In this document: in pieces, positions 24,906 through 34,695 of the stretch
Layout: every line of letters begins with the position of its first letter
How positions within the stretch are numbered: the stretch's first letter is position 1
Assembly (NCBI RefSeq): GCF_007833215.1
Contig: NZ_CP042239.1
Location: 3,966,001 to 4,030,000, forward strand
Source: Sphingomonas suaedae
Lineage (GTDB): Bacteria > Pseudomonadota > Alphaproteobacteria > Sphingomonadales > Sphingomonadaceae
DNA: 64,000 bases
Direction: 5' to 3'
Made by a program: the position numbers and the translations under genes
Notes under the pieces: model-generated
What the model saw: the letters and a program-made list of their open reading frames with translations, nothing else
Databases searched by the model: none
What the model was told of the DNA's origin: nothing

Positions 24906-25841
24906 TCAGTACCCTGCGTCGAGATCGACGACATTCTTCATCGGCGCGCCCGCCACGAACGCCCTCGCATTCTCCAGGAACAGTGAAGCGGCGCGCATGA
25001 ACATCTTCGTCTGCGAGCGGCCGGAGAGGTGCATCGAGTGGATGACATTGGGCGCGGTCCAGAGCGGGTGATCGGCGGGGAGCGGTTCGGGCGTCACCAC
25101 GTCGAGGAAGGCGCCGGCGATGCGGCGCTGTTCCAGCGCTTCGATGAGCGCGGGCTGGTCGACCATGTCGCCGCGCGCGATGTTGACCAGCCAGGCGCCG
25201 GGCTTCATCGCTGCCAGTTCATCCGCGCCGATCATCGCTGCGGTGGCGTCGGTCGACGGGGCGGCGAGAATGATCCAGTCAAAGTCGCCGAGTCGCGCGC
25301 GCCACTGATCGGGGGTCAGCGTGGCGCTGCGGCCGGAGCGGGTGACGCCGGTCACCGCGACCCCGAACGCCGCCAGCCGATCGCCGACCATCCGCCCGAT
25401 CGTGCCATAGCCGATCACCAGCGCGCGGGTTTCGAACAGCTCGACCTTGCCTGGCGCATCGCCCGGCCATTCGCGGCGGTCGGCCATGCGGACGACCTGG
25501 TCGAACCGCTTGGCGGCGGCGAGCATTCCCATCACCGCATATTCGGCGACCGCGATGGCGTTGATGCCGGTGCCGTTGGTCAGGATCGTGCCACGCTCGC
25601 GCAGCAGCGCCGTGTCGAAACCGTCGATCCCGGCATAGATGGTCGAGAGCCATTTGAGCCGCGTTCCCGCCGCCGCGATCTCCCCGGTCCAGCCGGGGCG
25701 CTGCATATCGACCCAGCCGATATCGGCATCGGCGATCAGCGCCATTGCCTCCTCGCGGCTCGCGAACCAATGCGGCTCGATCCCATCGGGCAGGCCGGAT
25801 TCGATCAGCGGGCGGGCCAGCGCGGGGAGAACGGCCTTCAA
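24906..25841 (-). CDS. D-isomer-specific 2-hydroxyacid dehydrogenase
   Basis: I favour a TTG start at 25841 (LKAVLPALARP), coupled by a TTGA overlap to the cysS stop and preceded by GGAAGG. An ATG at 25862 would add seven residues inside cysS. The roughly 311-residue protein has the NAD(P) fold VIGYGTIGRMVGDRL, the substrate Arg in VNIARGDMVDQPAL, the acidic residue in FLDVVTPEPLPADHPLW and the catalytic His in HSMHLSG. Family members reduce 2-oxoacids such as glyoxylate, hydroxypyruvate or phenylpyruvate. Substrate cannot be told from sequence. It is cytoplasmic and probably co-transcribed with cysS. Confidence 0.9.
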   Translation of the reverse strand: MKAVLPALARPLIESGLPDGIEPHWFASREEAMALIADADIGWVDMQRPGWTGEIAAAGTRLKWLSTIYAGIDGFDTALLRERGTILTNGTGINAIAVAEYAVMGMLAAAKRFDQVVRMADRREWPGDAPGKVELFETRALVIGYGTIGRMVGDRLAAFGVAVTGVTRSGRSATLTPDQWRARLGDFDWIILAAPSTDATAAMIGADELAAMKPGAWLVNIARGDMVDQPALIEALEQRRIAGAFLDVVTPEPLPADHPLWTAPNVIHSMHLSGRSQTKMFMRAASLFLENARAFVAGAPMKNVVDLDAGY

Positions 25842-27268
25842 AGTTCGACCTTCCAGTCCCATCCCAGCGGGTCGCCGTCCATCACCTCGACGCCCGCGCC
25901 GAGCAGCTCGTCGCGGATCGCGTCGGATCGGGCGAAATCCTTTGCAGCGCGCGCTTCCTTGCGTTGCGCGAGGCGGGTTTCGATCTCTGCCTCTGTCACC
26001 ATCGCGTCGCTGGGCCGGACGCGCAGGTCGGCGCGCGAAAGGTGGAGCAGGTCCAGCCCCAGCACTTCATCGAACTGGGCGAGCGTCATCAGCCGCGCTT
26101 CCTGCCCTAGCTTCTTGTCGGCCAGCAATTCTTCCAGCAACGGTAGTGCCCGGGGGGTGTTGAGGTCGTCCGACACCGCCGTATCGAGGCGTTCGAGATA
26201 GGTTCCGGCATCGCCGCCGCCCTTGCCGTCCGCCGCCCGAAACTTTTCGGCGGCAAGGACGAGACGACGCAGGCGAACCAGCGCAGCGACCAGGTTCTCG
26301 CCGCTGAATTCTAGCTCGGACCGGTAGTGCGCCGACAGGCACATCAGGCGATAGGCGAGGGGGTGGACGCCCTTCGCCACCAATGCGTCGAGCGTGGCGA
26401 TCCCGCCCTTCGACTTCGACATCTTGCCGCCGCGATCGACCAGGAAATTATTGTGCATCCAGATCTTCGCGCCGGAATCGCCGCAGCGGCAATGCGCCTG
26501 GTTCTGCGCGATCTCGTTGACGTGATGGATTTCGCGATGGTCGATCCCGCCGGTGTGGATGTCGAAGGGCAGGCCGAGCAGCTCGGCGCTCATCACCGAA
26601 CATTCGAGGTGCCAGCCCGGCGCGCCGCGGCCCCAGGGCGAATCCCACTCCATCTGGCGGCTCTCGCCCGGCGGGGTGGTGCGCCAGATCGCGAAATCCT
26701 GCGGGTGGCGCTTGCCCTCGACGTTCTCGATCCGGCCTTCTCCGGCATCGTCCTGCCCGCCCGACAGCTTTCCGTAATCCGGCACGGTCGAGCTGTCGAA
26801 ATACAGGCCGCTGTCGAGCTGGTAGCAGTTCGCTTCGGCAAAGCCCTTGGCGAAGTCGATCATCTTCTCGACGTAATCGGTGGCCAGCGGCATGTGATCG
26901 GGCGTGCGGATGTTAAGGTCGCGCAGGTTGCGGCGAAACACATCGGCATAATGGCGGGAGATGTCCCACGCGCTCATCCCGCGCTTCTTCGCAGCCGCTT
27001 CCATCTTGTCCTCGCCTTCATCCGCGTCCGACGTCAGATGGCCGACATCGGTGATGTTGAGGACGTGAGTAAGGCGGTGTCCCTTCCACCGCAGCACGCG
27101 GCTGAGCGTGTCGGTAAAGACATAGGCGCGCAGATTGCCGAGATGCGGGTCGCTATAGACGGTCGGCCCGCACGAATAGACGCGCACGCCCCTCGCGGGG
27201 TCGATCGGCACGAACGGTTCGAGCGTGCGGGTGAGCGAATTATAGAAAGTGAGCGGGGCCGATGTCAT
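25838..27268 (-). CDS. cysS: cysteinyl-tRNA synthetase
   Basis: The 476-residue class I synthetase charges tRNA-Cys. The HIGH-type motif is SDPHLGNLRAYV, preceded by a zinc-ligating Cys in YSCGPTVYS. Other zinc ligands are in HLECSVMS and TGGIDHREIHHVNE. The KMSKS loop is GKMSKSKGG. The DALR-type anticodon region follows, and the C-terminus DPLGWDWKVEL is typical. The gene starts with ATG 27268 and is followed by an overlapping 2-hydroxyacid dehydrogenase gene. It is essential and intact. Confidence 0.97.
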   Translation of the reverse strand: MTSAPLTFYNSLTRTLEPFVPIDPARGVRVYSCGPTVYSDPHLGNLRAYVFTDTLSRVLRWKGHRLTHVLNITDVGHLTSDADEGEDKMEAAAKKRGMSAWDISRHYADVFRRNLRDLNIRTPDHMPLATDYVEKMIDFAKGFAEANCYQLDSGLYFDSSTVPDYGKLSGGQDDAGEGRIENVEGKRHPQDFAIWRTTPPGESRQMEWDSPWGRGAPGWHLECSVMSAELLGLPFDIHTGGIDHREIHHVNEIAQNQAHCRCGDSGAKIWMHNNFLVDRGGKMSKSKGGIATLDALVAKGVHPLAYRLMCLSAHYRSELEFSGENLVAALVRLRRLVLAAEKFRAADGKGGGDAGTYLERLDTAVSDDLNTPRALPLLEELLADKKLGQEARLMTLAQFDEVLGLDLLHLSRADLRVRPSDAMVTEAEIETRLAQRKEARAAKDFARSDAIRDELLGAGVEVMDGDPLGWDWKVEL

Positions 27269-27317
27269 GGCCCCGCCATAGCGCGGCGGTGACGGGGGTC
27301 AAAGCGCCTGCCGCCCG

Positions 27318-27545
27318 TTACGCCGCGAGCGGCTTGGCTTTCTCGCTGACCCGGAACGATCCGGCGCCAAAGCTGCCGCCATTGTTGATCGGCAGCGCCG
27401 TGGCGCAAAAGGCGCATTCGGCCGTCATTCGCCCGATCGACCAGTGCGACTGGCCGCATCCGGGGCAGACATTCTGTTCGCCCGGGCGAAAGGCAATGCG
27501 ATAGCCGCTATTGGCCGCGGTGAAGGGGGTCGTGTCGTAAAACAT
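27318..27545 (-). CDS. small zinc-ribbon-like protein, unknown function
   Basis: The 75-residue protein contains two cysteine pairs, NVCPGCGQSH and AECAFCATAL, spaced as in a zinc ribbon. The start ATG 27545 has a GGAG site ten bases upstream. The sequence YRIAFRPGEQNVCPGCGQSHW is well formed and there is no signal peptide, so it is a cytoplasmic metal-binding protein. I have the impression that such short proteins occur widely in sphingomonads without a known function. It sits alone between cysS and a TrmH-type methyltransferase gene, with about 100 bases on the far side. Confidence 0.75.
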   Translation of the reverse strand: MFYDTTPFTAANSGYRIAFRPGEQNVCPGCGQSHWSIGRMTAECAFCATALPINNGGSFGAGSFRVSEKAKPLAA

Positions 27546-27651
27546 CGTTTCGTCTCCAGACTTGACCGGTTCGACGCTCGGAATCCGGATTTGGTTCCGG
27601 ACTCGGCACGAAGCGGTTTGCCCGTGTTGCGATTGTGCAACGGTCGGGCGG

Positions 27652-28455
27652 TCAGTCCAACGGACGGATTCGGTCGAGCACGGTATAGGCCATCACGGCG
27701 GTCGCGACGGCGGCGTTGAGGCTGTCGGCCTTGCCCAGCATCGGAATTTTGACGCGCAGATCGCACGCCTGCGCATAGGCGGGGGGCAGCCCCTGCGCCT
27801 CGTTTCCGGTCAGCAGGAACACAGGCGCGGCGAAATCGGGCGCGCGATAATCGACCGCGCCTTCCAGCGCCAGGCCGACCAACTGCCCGGGGCCGCCGCG
27901 CAGCCAGTCATGAAATTCCTCCCACGGCGCGCGGGCGATCGGAATCGTGAACAGCGCCCCCATGCTGGCGCGTACCGCCTCGACGCTGAACGGATCGACG
28001 CACTTGTCGATCAGGATCAATCCGCCGGCGCCGACCGCATCGGCGGTGCGCAATATGGTGCCGAGATTGCCTGGATCGCGCAGCCGCTCCGCGACGAGCC
28101 AGATCGGCGCTGCGGTGCGATCGATGCGGGCGAGATCGGTGGGCAGTTCGGCATAGACACCTACCACCGCGCCCGGATTGTCCTTGCCCGACAATTTGGA
28201 GAGGATGTCGCTGTCGGTCTGGATCACCTCGCCGCCTGCGACCTCCGTCGCGGCGATCAGTTGCTGTGCCAGCGGGTGCGTGTCATGCCCCTTGGCGAAG
28301 AACAGATAGGCGGGCAGATGCCCCGCCTCGCGCGCCTCGGTCAGGATGCGCAGCCCCTCGGCCAGAAACAGCCCCTCGTCGCGGCGATGCTTCTTGTCGC
28401 GTAAGGATCGGACCCGCTTGACCAGCGGATTGGAAAAGGCGGTTATTTCGCGCAC
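27652..28455 (-). CDS. TrmH/SpoU-family RNA methyltransferase
   Basis: The 267-residue protein starts with GTG at 28455. The N-terminal substrate-binding region contains NPLVKRVRSLRDKKHR. The SPOUT catalytic knot has motif 1 ERLRDPGNLGTILRTADA, motif 2 VFLLTGNEAQGL and motif 3 IPMLGKADSLNAAVATA. These enzymes 2'-O-methylate ribose in rRNA or tRNA using S-adenosylmethionine. Exact target (for example 23S G2251 or tRNA position 18 or 34) cannot be assigned. The gene starts four bases after HPr ends and may be the tail of that operon. Confidence 0.93.
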   Translation of the reverse strand: MREITAFSNPLVKRVRSLRDKKHRRDEGLFLAEGLRILTEAREAGHLPAYLFFAKGHDTHPLAQQLIAATEVAGGEVIQTDSDILSKLSGKDNPGAVVGVYAELPTDLARIDRTAAPIWLVAERLRDPGNLGTILRTADAVGAGGLILIDKCVDPFSVEAVRASMGALFTIPIARAPWEEFHDWLRGGPGQLVGLALEGAVDYRAPDFAAPVFLLTGNEAQGLPPAYAQACDLRVKIPMLGKADSLNAAVATAVMAYTVLDRIRPLD

Positions 28456-28459
28456 CGAC

Positions 28460-28732
28460 TCAATCCTCGCCGAAGCGATCCTCGACCAGTTCGACCAGCT
28501 TGAGCACCGCGTTCTCGGCGCCGTCGCCCGCCGCGCTGATCGTGATCGTATCGCCCATCGCGGCGCCCAGCATCATCAGCCCCATGATCGATGTGCCGGT
28601 GACGCAATTGCCGTCTTTCTCGACCGTCAGCTCGACCGGCTGGGTCGAGGCGAGGGTGACGAACTTGGCGCTGGCACGCGCGTGCAGCCCGCGGCGGTTA
28701 CCGATCAGGACGGTCCGGCTGACGCGGCTCAA
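28460..28732 (-). CDS. HPr-like phosphocarrier protein (nitrogen-type PTS)
   Basis: The start is TTG at 28732, overlapping the stop of the EIIA gene (TTGA) and giving the usual 14-residue lead to the active site. The 90-residue protein has the phosphorylatable His17 in RGLHARASAKF and the regulatory Ser48 in TGTSIMGLMML, the residue modified by HprK. No sugar EIIBC is encoded nearby, so this is the regulatory PTS of alphaproteobacteria. It signals carbon/nitrogen state to kinases and transporters rather than transporting sugar. The linked hprK and EIIA genes complete the set apart from enzyme I. Confidence 0.95.
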   Translation of the reverse strand: MSRVSRTVLIGNRRGLHARASAKFVTLASTQPVELTVEKDGNCVTGTSIMGLMMLGAAMGDTITISAAGDGAENAVLKLVELVEDRFGED

Positions 28733-29136
28733 GCGGCAGCCTCGCCCAGCACTTCGGATGCGACGGTGATGTATTTGCGCCCCGCCTCGCGCGCAGCGGC
28801 GACCGCCTCGGTCACCTTCATCGTCTTGCGCGCCCCGCCCAGGCGAATCAGCATCGGCAGGTTGATGCCCGCAATCACCTCGACCTTGCCCGCTTCCATC
28901 AGCGAGATGGCGAGGTTCGACGGCGTTCCGCCGAACAGGTCGGTCAGCACGATGACGCCGCGGCCGCCATCGACCGCGATGATCGCCTTGGCGATGTCGG
29001 CGCGGCGGCCCTCCATATCGTCATCGGGGCCGATCGCGATCGTGGCGATCCGCTCCTGCCGTCCGACGACATGCTCCATCGCGACGACGAACTCCTCCGC
29101 GAGCCGCCCGTGCGTCACGAGTACCAGTCCAATCAT
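28729..29136 (-). CDS. PTS EIIA component, mannose type
   Basis: The 135-residue protein belongs to the EIIA-Man fold family. The active-site His9 is in IGLVLVTHGRLAEEF, followed by the family motif VIVLTDLFGGTPSN and a C-terminal EAVAAAREAGRKYI helix. It accepts phosphate from HPr. In alphaproteobacteria without a mannose transporter it acts in regulation, linked to HprK and the ChvG/ChvI system. The gene starts 24 bases after rapZ ends and overlaps the HPr gene by four bases, so the pair is translationally coupled. Confidence 0.94.
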   Translation of the reverse strand: MIGLVLVTHGRLAEEFVVAMEHVVGRQERIATIAIGPDDDMEGRRADIAKAIIAVDGGRGVIVLTDLFGGTPSNLAISLMEAGKVEVIAGINLPMLIRLGGARKTMKVTEAVAAAREAGRKYITVASEVLGEAAA

Positions 29137-29160
29137 GTCTTTACGCTTGTCCCATGCGGT

Positions 29161-30081
29161 TCATCTTGCACCTGGCGGGCCTTCTAGCGAGTCCTGCGGC
29201 GCGGTCTGCAAGTCACGATGCGTCACCGTGGGCGAAAATCCTGCCGCGTGCAACCGGGCAGCGACCCGTTCGGCGACGTGAACCGACCGGTGTCTCCCCC
29301 CGGTACAGCCGAAGGCGATGGTAACATAGGATTTTCCCTCCGCCTGATAGCGCGGAAGCAGCAATTCGATCAGTCCCTCGATCCGCTCCAGCGCCTCATC
29401 ATAGGCGGGGTCGCCCGCGACATAGGCGGCCACATCCGGGTCCTTCCCGGTCCCCGGGCGCAGCGACTCGACCCAGTGTGGATTACGCAAAAACCGCATG
29501 TCGAAGACAAGGTCGGCGCCCGCCGGGATGCTGCGCGCAAAGCCGAACGACATGATGGACAGGACCGTTTCGCCAAGGCCGGGACCGGAGAACGTCTTGC
29601 GAATTTGCTGGGCGAGGTCGTTGGACGAGAGGTTGCTGGTGTCGATCACGCGGTTCGCCCAGCGGCGCAGCGGCTGGAGCAGGTCGCGCTCCCGGGTAAT
29701 GCCGTCGCTCGCCGGGCGGTCGAGCGCGAGAGGATGGCGACGGCGCGTTTCCGAATAGCGCCGTTCCAGTTCAGCGCCCGAACAGTCGAGGAACAATGTT
29801 CCCATGTCATAGCCGCGCTCGTCGCGCAGCTTCTTGATGCGGCGCACGATGCTGTCGGCGTCGAAGGCGCGGGTGCGGGTGCCGATGCCGAAGGCGAGCG
29901 GGCGGTCGTCGCCGTCGCTGCCCTCGGGCGGCTCGGTGTCGAGCAGGCGATTGAGGAGGAGAAGGGGCAGGTTGTCGACCACCTCCCAGCCCAGATCCTC
30001 CAGCGTGCGCAACACGGTCGACTTGCCCGCACCCGACATGCCGGTGACGAGCAAAATCTGCTTGGGTCGCCGCTTGCTCAT
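29161..30081 (-). CDS. rapZ: RNase adapter / nucleotide-binding protein RapZ
   Basis: The 306-residue protein has the N-terminal Walker A motif LVTGMSGAGKSTVLRTLED, then EVVDNLPLLLLNRLL. The C-terminal domain has SFGFARSIPAGADLVFDMRFL and FGCTGGRHRSVHVAE, the hallmark of RapZ (formerly YvcJ/YhbJ). In E. coli RapZ binds small RNAs GlmY/GlmZ and guides RNase E; in alphaproteobacteria its partner RNAs are not established. The ATG at 30081 overlaps the hprK stop by four bases, so it is part of the hprK operon. Confidence 0.96.
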   Translation of the reverse strand: MSKRRPKQILLVTGMSGAGKSTVLRTLEDLGWEVVDNLPLLLLNRLLDTEPPEGSDGDDRPLAFGIGTRTRAFDADSIVRRIKKLRDERGYDMGTLFLDCSGAELERRYSETRRRHPLALDRPASDGITRERDLLQPLRRWANRVIDTSNLSSNDLAQQIRKTFSGPGLGETVLSIMSFGFARSIPAGADLVFDMRFLRNPHWVESLRPGTGKDPDVAAYVAGDPAYDEALERIEGLIELLLPRYQAEGKSYVTIAFGCTGGRHRSVHVAERVAARLHAAGFSPTVTHRDLQTAPQDSLEGPPGAR

Positions 30082-30515
30082 GTGGAGGGCGCCACAAGGT
30101 GCCGCAGCGCCAGCTCGACCTTGATCGGCGCGGAAGGCTCGAGCGCGGGAAGGACGACTTCGGGCACATCCACGCCGGCGATCCGGCGGGTGCGTGGCGC
30201 CTCGGGCATACGTGGTGGCGTTTCGACGATCGAGACGATCAGCGCGACCGGTGTGCGATCGGCATGGGGCATCGGGACGACGCCGATCCCGCGCACCTCG
30301 ATCTTCCCCGCGATGGTCGCCGGGGCGCAGGCATGGAGCACGCCGTCGGTGCGCGCGCAGATCGTGTAATCGTCCGCGACGAGCAGCGCGCCGCGATCGA
30401 TCAGGCGCAGCGCCAGATCGGACTTGCCCTCGCCCGAGCGGCCCTCGATCAGCACGGCGCGGCCATCGATCGCGACGCTGGTCGCATGGAGCGTTTCGGA
30501 GGAAAGGATCGCCAC
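30078..30515 (-). CDS. hprK: HPr kinase/phosphorylase, short alphaproteobacterial form
   Basis: The 145-residue protein is the C-terminal catalytic domain of HprK only, as is normal in alphaproteobacteria. The P-loop is LIEGRSGEGKSDLALRLI (Lys31), followed by LVADDYT and the HprK-specific IEVRGIGVVPMPH. It phosphorylates the regulatory Ser of HPr in response to metabolite and ATP levels. The start is GTG at 30515 (MAILSSETLHA), preceded by GGAGG on the coding strand. It lies 24 bases after the sensor kinase gene and overlaps rapZ, linking envelope sensing with PTS regulation. Confidence 0.95.
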   Translation of the reverse strand: MAILSSETLHATSVAIDGRAVLIEGRSGEGKSDLALRLIDRGALLVADDYTICARTDGVLHACAPATIAGKIEVRGIGVVPMPHADRTPVALIVSIVETPPRMPEAPRTRRIAGVDVPEVVLPALEPSAPIKVELALRHLVAPST

Positions 30516-30539
30516 GGGTCTCTTATAGCCTCCGATAAG

Positions 30540-32132
30540 TCACGCAGGTTGCACCAGCGGCAAGCGCACCACGAATCGCGCGCCGTGCATCCGGTCCTCG
30601 CGCGATTCCACCCCGAGCGAGCCCTGATGGCCTTCGACGATGGTCCGCGCGATCGCAAGCCCTAGTCCCGAATGCTTGCCGAATTCCTCGCTTTCGGGAC
30701 GGACCGAGTGGAAGCGGCGGAAGATCGCCTCGCGCGCCTCTTCCGGTACGCCGGGGCCTTCGTCCTCGACTCGCGCCTCCAGCATGTCGCCGCGCACTGC
30801 GAGCGAGAGCGCGACCGTTCCGCCTTCGGGCGAGAAGGAGATGGCGTTGTCGATCAGATTTTCGAACACCCGCTCCAGCCGCGCACCTTCGCCCATCACC
30901 ATCGGCAGCATATCGACCGGACGGTCGAAGCGAAGCCGCACGCCGCGTTCGACCCCGCGCGTCTCATGCTGCGCGATCAGTCCGGCGATCATTGCGGCGA
31001 GATCGATGGGATCGAATTTGGCGCGGGAGAGCTGCGCGTCGAGCCGCGACGCTTCGGAAATGTCGCTGATGAGCCGGTCGAGCCGCAGCACATCGTCGCG
31101 CACCACCGCCAGCAATTGCTCCTGAAGTGCGGGGTCGCGGATAGCGGCAAGGCTGTCCACCGCGGAGCGCAGCGAGGCGAGCGGGTTTTTCAGCTCGTGC
31201 GTCAGATCGGCGGCAAAGGCTTCGGTCGCGTCGATCCGCGCGCGCAGCGCGAGGCTCATGTCGGAGAGCGAGCGCGCGAGATGGCCGATCTCGTCGCGGC
31301 GTTCGGGCAGGCGCGGCACCACCACTTCGCGCGCGCGGCCAAGGCGTACCCGCACTGCTGCGCGCGCAAGCCGACGCAGTGGCCGCACGATGGTCCGCGC
31401 CAGGAACAACGACAGGAAGATCGACAGGCCGACCGCGACCCCCAGCACCACGCCGAGGCGGAACCGCTCGACCCGCACCGTCTGGGTGATGTCGCGCGCA
31501 TTGACGGTGGTGAACACCGCGCCGTCGGGGCCGAACGGGGCGGCAGCGGTAATGACCGGGGTGCGGTCGGGCGCGCGCCACACGCTCGCGGTCGTTGCGC
31601 CGGTATCGAAAGCGGTGCGCAGGTCCGGCCACTCCAGCCCCTTGTCGGGAGCGCGTTCGCGGAATTGCGAGACGCGGTCGGCGCCCGCCACCTTGTCGAT
31701 CACCGCGTCGAGGAAGCGCGCGGCGGTCTGGTTCCACGGGTCCTTGTCGGGATCGCGCAGCACGACATTGGCAAGCCCCATCGCGCGCGTATCGAGCTGT
31801 ACGCGACCGGCGCGGTCATAGATGCGAATGCGGCTGCCGCTGGTCCGCGCAAGGCGCAGGATCAGCGCGTCGCGATCGATCTTTGGCGTAGAGGCGATCG
31901 CCTGCGCGATCAGCGTCGCCTCGCGGCTCGCCTGGGCGACGCGGCTGTCGACGATCCGCGCGCGATAGCTGTCGAGATAGAAGAACCCTCCGGCCAGCAT
32001 CGCCAGCGCGAAGATGTTGACCGCCAGGATGCGCGGCGTGAGGCTGAGCCGCGCCGACCAGCGCAGCGCCAGATCCCGCTCGTCGCGCGAGGCGGCGGGC
32101 TTATTCGTCGGAGAAGCGATATCCGGCGCCAT
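30540..32132 (-). CDS. chvG: sensor histidine kinase ChvG
   Basis: I use the ATG at 32132 ([17 protein letters not shown]), which overlaps the end of chvI by 32 bases; no closer start codon is present. The 530-residue protein has one membrane helix near residues 40-58, a periplasmic stimulus-sensing domain ([17 protein letters not shown]), and a second helix ([20 protein letters not shown]). A HAMP domain follows, then the dimerisation domain with phospho-accepting His312 ([13 protein letters not shown]) and an ATPase domain with [14 protein letters not shown] and [14 protein letters not shown]. ChvG senses acid or envelope cues and phosphorylates ChvI. In rhizobia and relatives this pair controls pckA and surface polysaccharides. 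Confidence 0.92.
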   Translation of the reverse strand: MAPDIASPTNKPAASRDERDLALRWSARLSLTPRILAVNIFALAMLAGGFFYLDSYRARIVDSRVAQASREATLIAQAIASTPKIDRDALILRLARTSGSRIRIYDRAGRVQLDTRAMGLANVVLRDPDKDPWNQTAARFLDAVIDKVAGADRVSQFRERAPDKGLEWPDLRTAFDTGATTASVWRAPDRTPVITAAAPFGPDGAVFTTVNARDITQTVRVERFRLGVVLGVAVGLSIFLSLFLARTIVRPLRRLARAAVRVRLGRAREVVVPRLPERRDEIGHLARSLSDMSLALRARIDATEAFAADLTHELKNPLASLRSAVDSLAAIRDPALQEQLLAVVRDDVLRLDRLISDISEASRLDAQLSRAKFDPIDLAAMIAGLIAQHETRGVERGVRLRFDRPVDMLPMVMGEGARLERVFENLIDNAISFSPEGGTVALSLAVRGDMLEARVEDEGPGVPEEAREAIFRRFHSVRPESEEFGKHSGLGLAIARTIVEGHQGSLGVESREDRMHGARFVVRLPLVQPA

Positions 32133-32811
32133 AAAGGGTCTCGATCGCGTCGAATTCGGGATCGACCTGCCGGAATTTGCGCCGCACCCGCTTGATATGG
32201 CTGTCGATGGTGCGGTCATCGACATAGATGTCGTCCTGATAGGCCGCGTCCATCAGCTGGTTGCGCGTCTTGACGATGCCGGGCCGTTGGGCGAGCGTTT
32301 CGAGGATCATGAACTCGGTGACGGTGAGCGTCACAGTGTCGCCCTTCCACGTCACCTTGTGCCGCGCCGGGTCCATCGTCAGCGGCCCGCGTTCGAGCAC
32401 CGGCTGGACCTCCTGCGCCGGCTCCTCGCCGACGGGCGCGGCGAGCGCCTCGGTGCGGCGCAGGATCGCGCGGATACGGGCGATCAGCAGCCGCTGGCTG
32501 AACGGCTTGGCGATATAGTCGTCCGCCCCCATCGCCAACCCCAGCGCCTCGTCCAGCTCGTCGTCCTTGCTGGTGAGGAAGATCACCGGGATCTGGCTCT
32601 TTTCGCGCAGCCGGCGCAGCAGCTCCAGCCCGTCCATCTTCGGCATCTTGACGTCGAGCACCGCCAAATCGGGCGGATTATCGACCAGCGCCTTCAGCGC
32701 CGCCTCGCCATCGGAGTAAACGCGCGTCACAAAGCCCTCGGCCTGTAGCGCGATCGACACGGAGGTCAGGATGTTCCGGTCGTCATCGACGAGCGCGATC
32801 GTTGCGGTCAT
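32101..32811 (-). CDS. chvI: OmpR-family response regulator ChvI
   Basis: The 236-residue regulator has a receiver domain ([11 protein letters not shown], phospho-acceptor Asp53 in [17 protein letters not shown], conserved Lys in [12 protein letters not shown]). A winged-helix DNA-binding domain follows ([17 protein letters not shown], then [18 protein letters not shown], ending [11 protein letters not shown]). It is partner to the overlapping chvG. The gene is divergent from pckA across a 229-base gap, which is where ChvI control of pckA would act if conserved. The start ATG at 32811 gives the normal family length. Confidence 0.95.
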   Translation of the reverse strand: MTATIALVDDDRNILTSVSIALQAEGFVTRVYSDGEAALKALVDNPPDLAVLDVKMPKMDGLELLRRLREKSQIPVIFLTSKDDELDEALGLAMGADDYIAKPFSQRLLIARIRAILRRTEALAAPVGEEPAQEVQPVLERGPLTMDPARHKVTWKGDTVTLTVTEFMILETLAQRPGIVKTRNQLMDAAYQDDIYVDDRTIDSHIKRVRRKFRQVDPEFDAIETLYGAGYRFSDE

Positions 32812-33040
32812 GGCGTGTGACTAGCGGAATGCGGGGCGGGGCTCAACGGGGCGCAGAAATGGGGCTGTGTCGGGTCCGCGCCGCATGTCGGCAACAGGTC
32901 AGCGTTGTCAGCCAAAAATAGAGGGTTAGCCTCCATTTGACACCGGTTACTGTTGTTGACCCCCCTTTTCGCCGCTGCCTATGCGCGACTCAATGCATAG
33001 GAATGCGGCCGCTGCGGCGGACTGCGACGAGGAGAGAGAC

Positions 33041-34654
33041 GTGACGGATCGCACGCCGAAAATCGGCCTCGACGCGCTGGGCGTCGGGGCAGGGGCCACC
33101 ATTCACTGGAACCTGCTGCCTGCGCAATTGGTCGAACATGCGGTGAAGCGGGACGAGGGCAGGCTCGCCAAGGACGGGCCGCTGGTCGTCGAAACCGGCA
33201 AGCACACCGGTCGCAGCGCCAAGGACAAGTTCATCGTCCGCGATGCCGAGACCGAGAATAGCGTGTGGTGGGGCAGCACCAATGTCGGGATGACGCCCGA
33301 GCATTTCGCGGCGCTCAAGGCTGATTTCCTCGCGTACCTTGGCACCAAGGACATTTTGTTCGTCCAGGACCTCTATGGCGGGTCGCAGCCCGAGCATCGC
33401 GTCAAGGTGCGGGTGGTTACCGAATATGCCTGGCACAGCCAGTTCATCCGCACCCTGTTGGTCCGCCCCGAGGCGCATGAGCTGAAGGATTTCGTCGCCG
33501 AATACACCATCATCGACCTGCCGAGCTTCCGCGCCGATCCGGCCAAACATGGCTGCCGCAGCGAGACGGTGATCGCGGTCAATTTGACCGAAAAGCTGAT
33601 CCTGATCGGCGGCACCGCCTATGCCGGCGAGATGAAGAAGAGCGTGTTCGGCCTGCTCAACTATCTGCTCCCGCCAAAGGGCATCATGCCGATGCATTGT
33701 TCGGCCAATATCGGCCCGAACGGGGACACGGCGGTGTTCTTCGGCCTGTCGGGGACGGGCAAGACGACGCTGAGCGCCGATGCCAGCCGCACGCTGATCG
33801 GCGATGACGAACATGGCTGGTCCGATACCGCGGTCTTCAATTTCGAGGGCGGCTGCTACGCCAAGATGATCAACCTGTCGGCCGAGGCTGAGCCGGAGAT
33901 TTTCGCGACCACCAAGCGCTTCGGCACGATTCTCGAAAATGTCGTGATGGAGGAGGAGACGCGCGAACTCGACTTCGACGACAACAGCCTGGCGGAGAAT
34001 AGCCGAGGTTCCTACCCGCTCGATTTCATTCCCAATGCGTCGAAGGACAATCTGGGACCGGTACCCCGCAACATCATCTTCCTCACCGCCGACGCCTATG
34101 GTGTGCTGCCGCCGATCGCGAAGCTGACGCCGGAACAGGCGATGTATCACTTCCTCTCGGGCTATACCGCGCGTGTCGCCGGGACCGAGATCGGCGTGAC
34201 CGAGCCGACCGCGACCTTCTCGACCTGTTTCGGCGCGCCGTTCATGCCGCGCCACCCGTCGGTCTATGGCAATTTGCTCAAGGAGCGGATCGCCAAGGGC
34301 GGCGTCGATTGCTGGCTGGTCAACACCGGCTGGAGCGGCGGCAAGGCGACGATGCCGGGGATCAAGCGGATGCCGATCCGCGTCACCCGCGCGCTGCTCA
34401 ATGCTGCGCTCGACGGCAGCCTGAAATCGGCTGCGTTCCGTGAGGATCCCAATTTCGGCTTCATGGTTCCGGTCGAGGTGGCGGGAGTCGATCCCAACAT
34501 GCTCGATCCGCGCGCGGCCTGGGCGGACAAGACCGCTTATGACGCGACCGCAGCGAAACTGGTCGATGAATTCGTTGCCAATTTCGCGCAGTTCGAAAGC
34601 CATGTCGATGAAGGGGTGCGGCAGGCTGCGCCCCGGGCGACCGAACCCGCCTGA
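33041..34654 (+). CDS. pckA: phosphoenolpyruvate carboxykinase (ATP)
   Basis: The start is GTG at 33041 ([14 protein letters not shown]), with a strong GAGGAGAGA site; an ATG at 32981 would add 20 non-conserved residues. The 537-residue enzyme has the P-loop [15 protein letters not shown], the family signature LIGDDEHGW and [12 protein letters not shown], and the oxaloacetate-side motif [11 protein letters not shown]. It converts oxaloacetate and ATP to PEP, the entry to gluconeogenesis. Divergence from chvI-chvG-hprK is conserved in alphaproteobacteria and supports ChvI-dependent control. The gap upstream contains TTGACA at 32937-32942 as a possible -35 element, but I see no clear -10. Confidence 0.97.
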   Translation: MTDRTPKIGLDALGVGAGATIHWNLLPAQLVEHAVKRDEGRLAKDGPLVVETGKHTGRSAKDKFIVRDAETENSVWWGSTNVGMTPEHFAALKADFLAYLGTKDILFVQDLYGGSQPEHRVKVRVVTEYAWHSQFIRTLLVRPEAHELKDFVAEYTIIDLPSFRADPAKHGCRSETVIAVNLTEKLILIGGTAYAGEMKKSVFGLLNYLLPPKGIMPMHCSANIGPNGDTAVFFGLSGTGKTTLSADASRTLIGDDEHGWSDTAVFNFEGGCYAKMINLSAEAEPEIFATTKRFGTILENVVMEEETRELDFDDNSLAENSRGSYPLDFIPNASKDNLGPVPRNIIFLTADAYGVLPPIAKLTPEQAMYHFLSGYTARVAGTEIGVTEPTATFSTCFGAPFMPRHPSVYGNLLKERIAKGGVDCWLVNTGWSGGKATMPGIKRMPIRVTRALLNAALDGSLKSAAFREDPNFGFMVPVEVAGVDPNMLDPRAAWADKTAYDATAAKLVDEFVANFAQFESHVDEGVRQAAPRATEPA

Positions 34655-34665
34655 CCGGGCCGTGC

Positions 34666-34695
34666 GCATCCGCCGACGGACAGGTCGGCGGATGC
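34666..34695 (+). terminator. hairpin downstream of pckA
   Basis: Perfect 12-bp arms GCATCCGCCGAC and GTCGGCGGATGC surround a six-base loop, beginning 12 bases past the pckA stop. The following sequence has only a short T-rich stretch (GGTTATTTCG), so it may be a weak or Rho-assisted terminator. Confidence 0.55.

Noticed and set aside
30672..32195. Plus-strand frame of 507 codons
   Set aside because: Antisense to chvG, which has all histidine-kinase motifs.
32937..32965. TTGACA at 32937 as a complete pckA promoter
   Set aside because: The sequence 17 bases downstream is a C run, not a -10 element, so only a possible -35 can be claimed.
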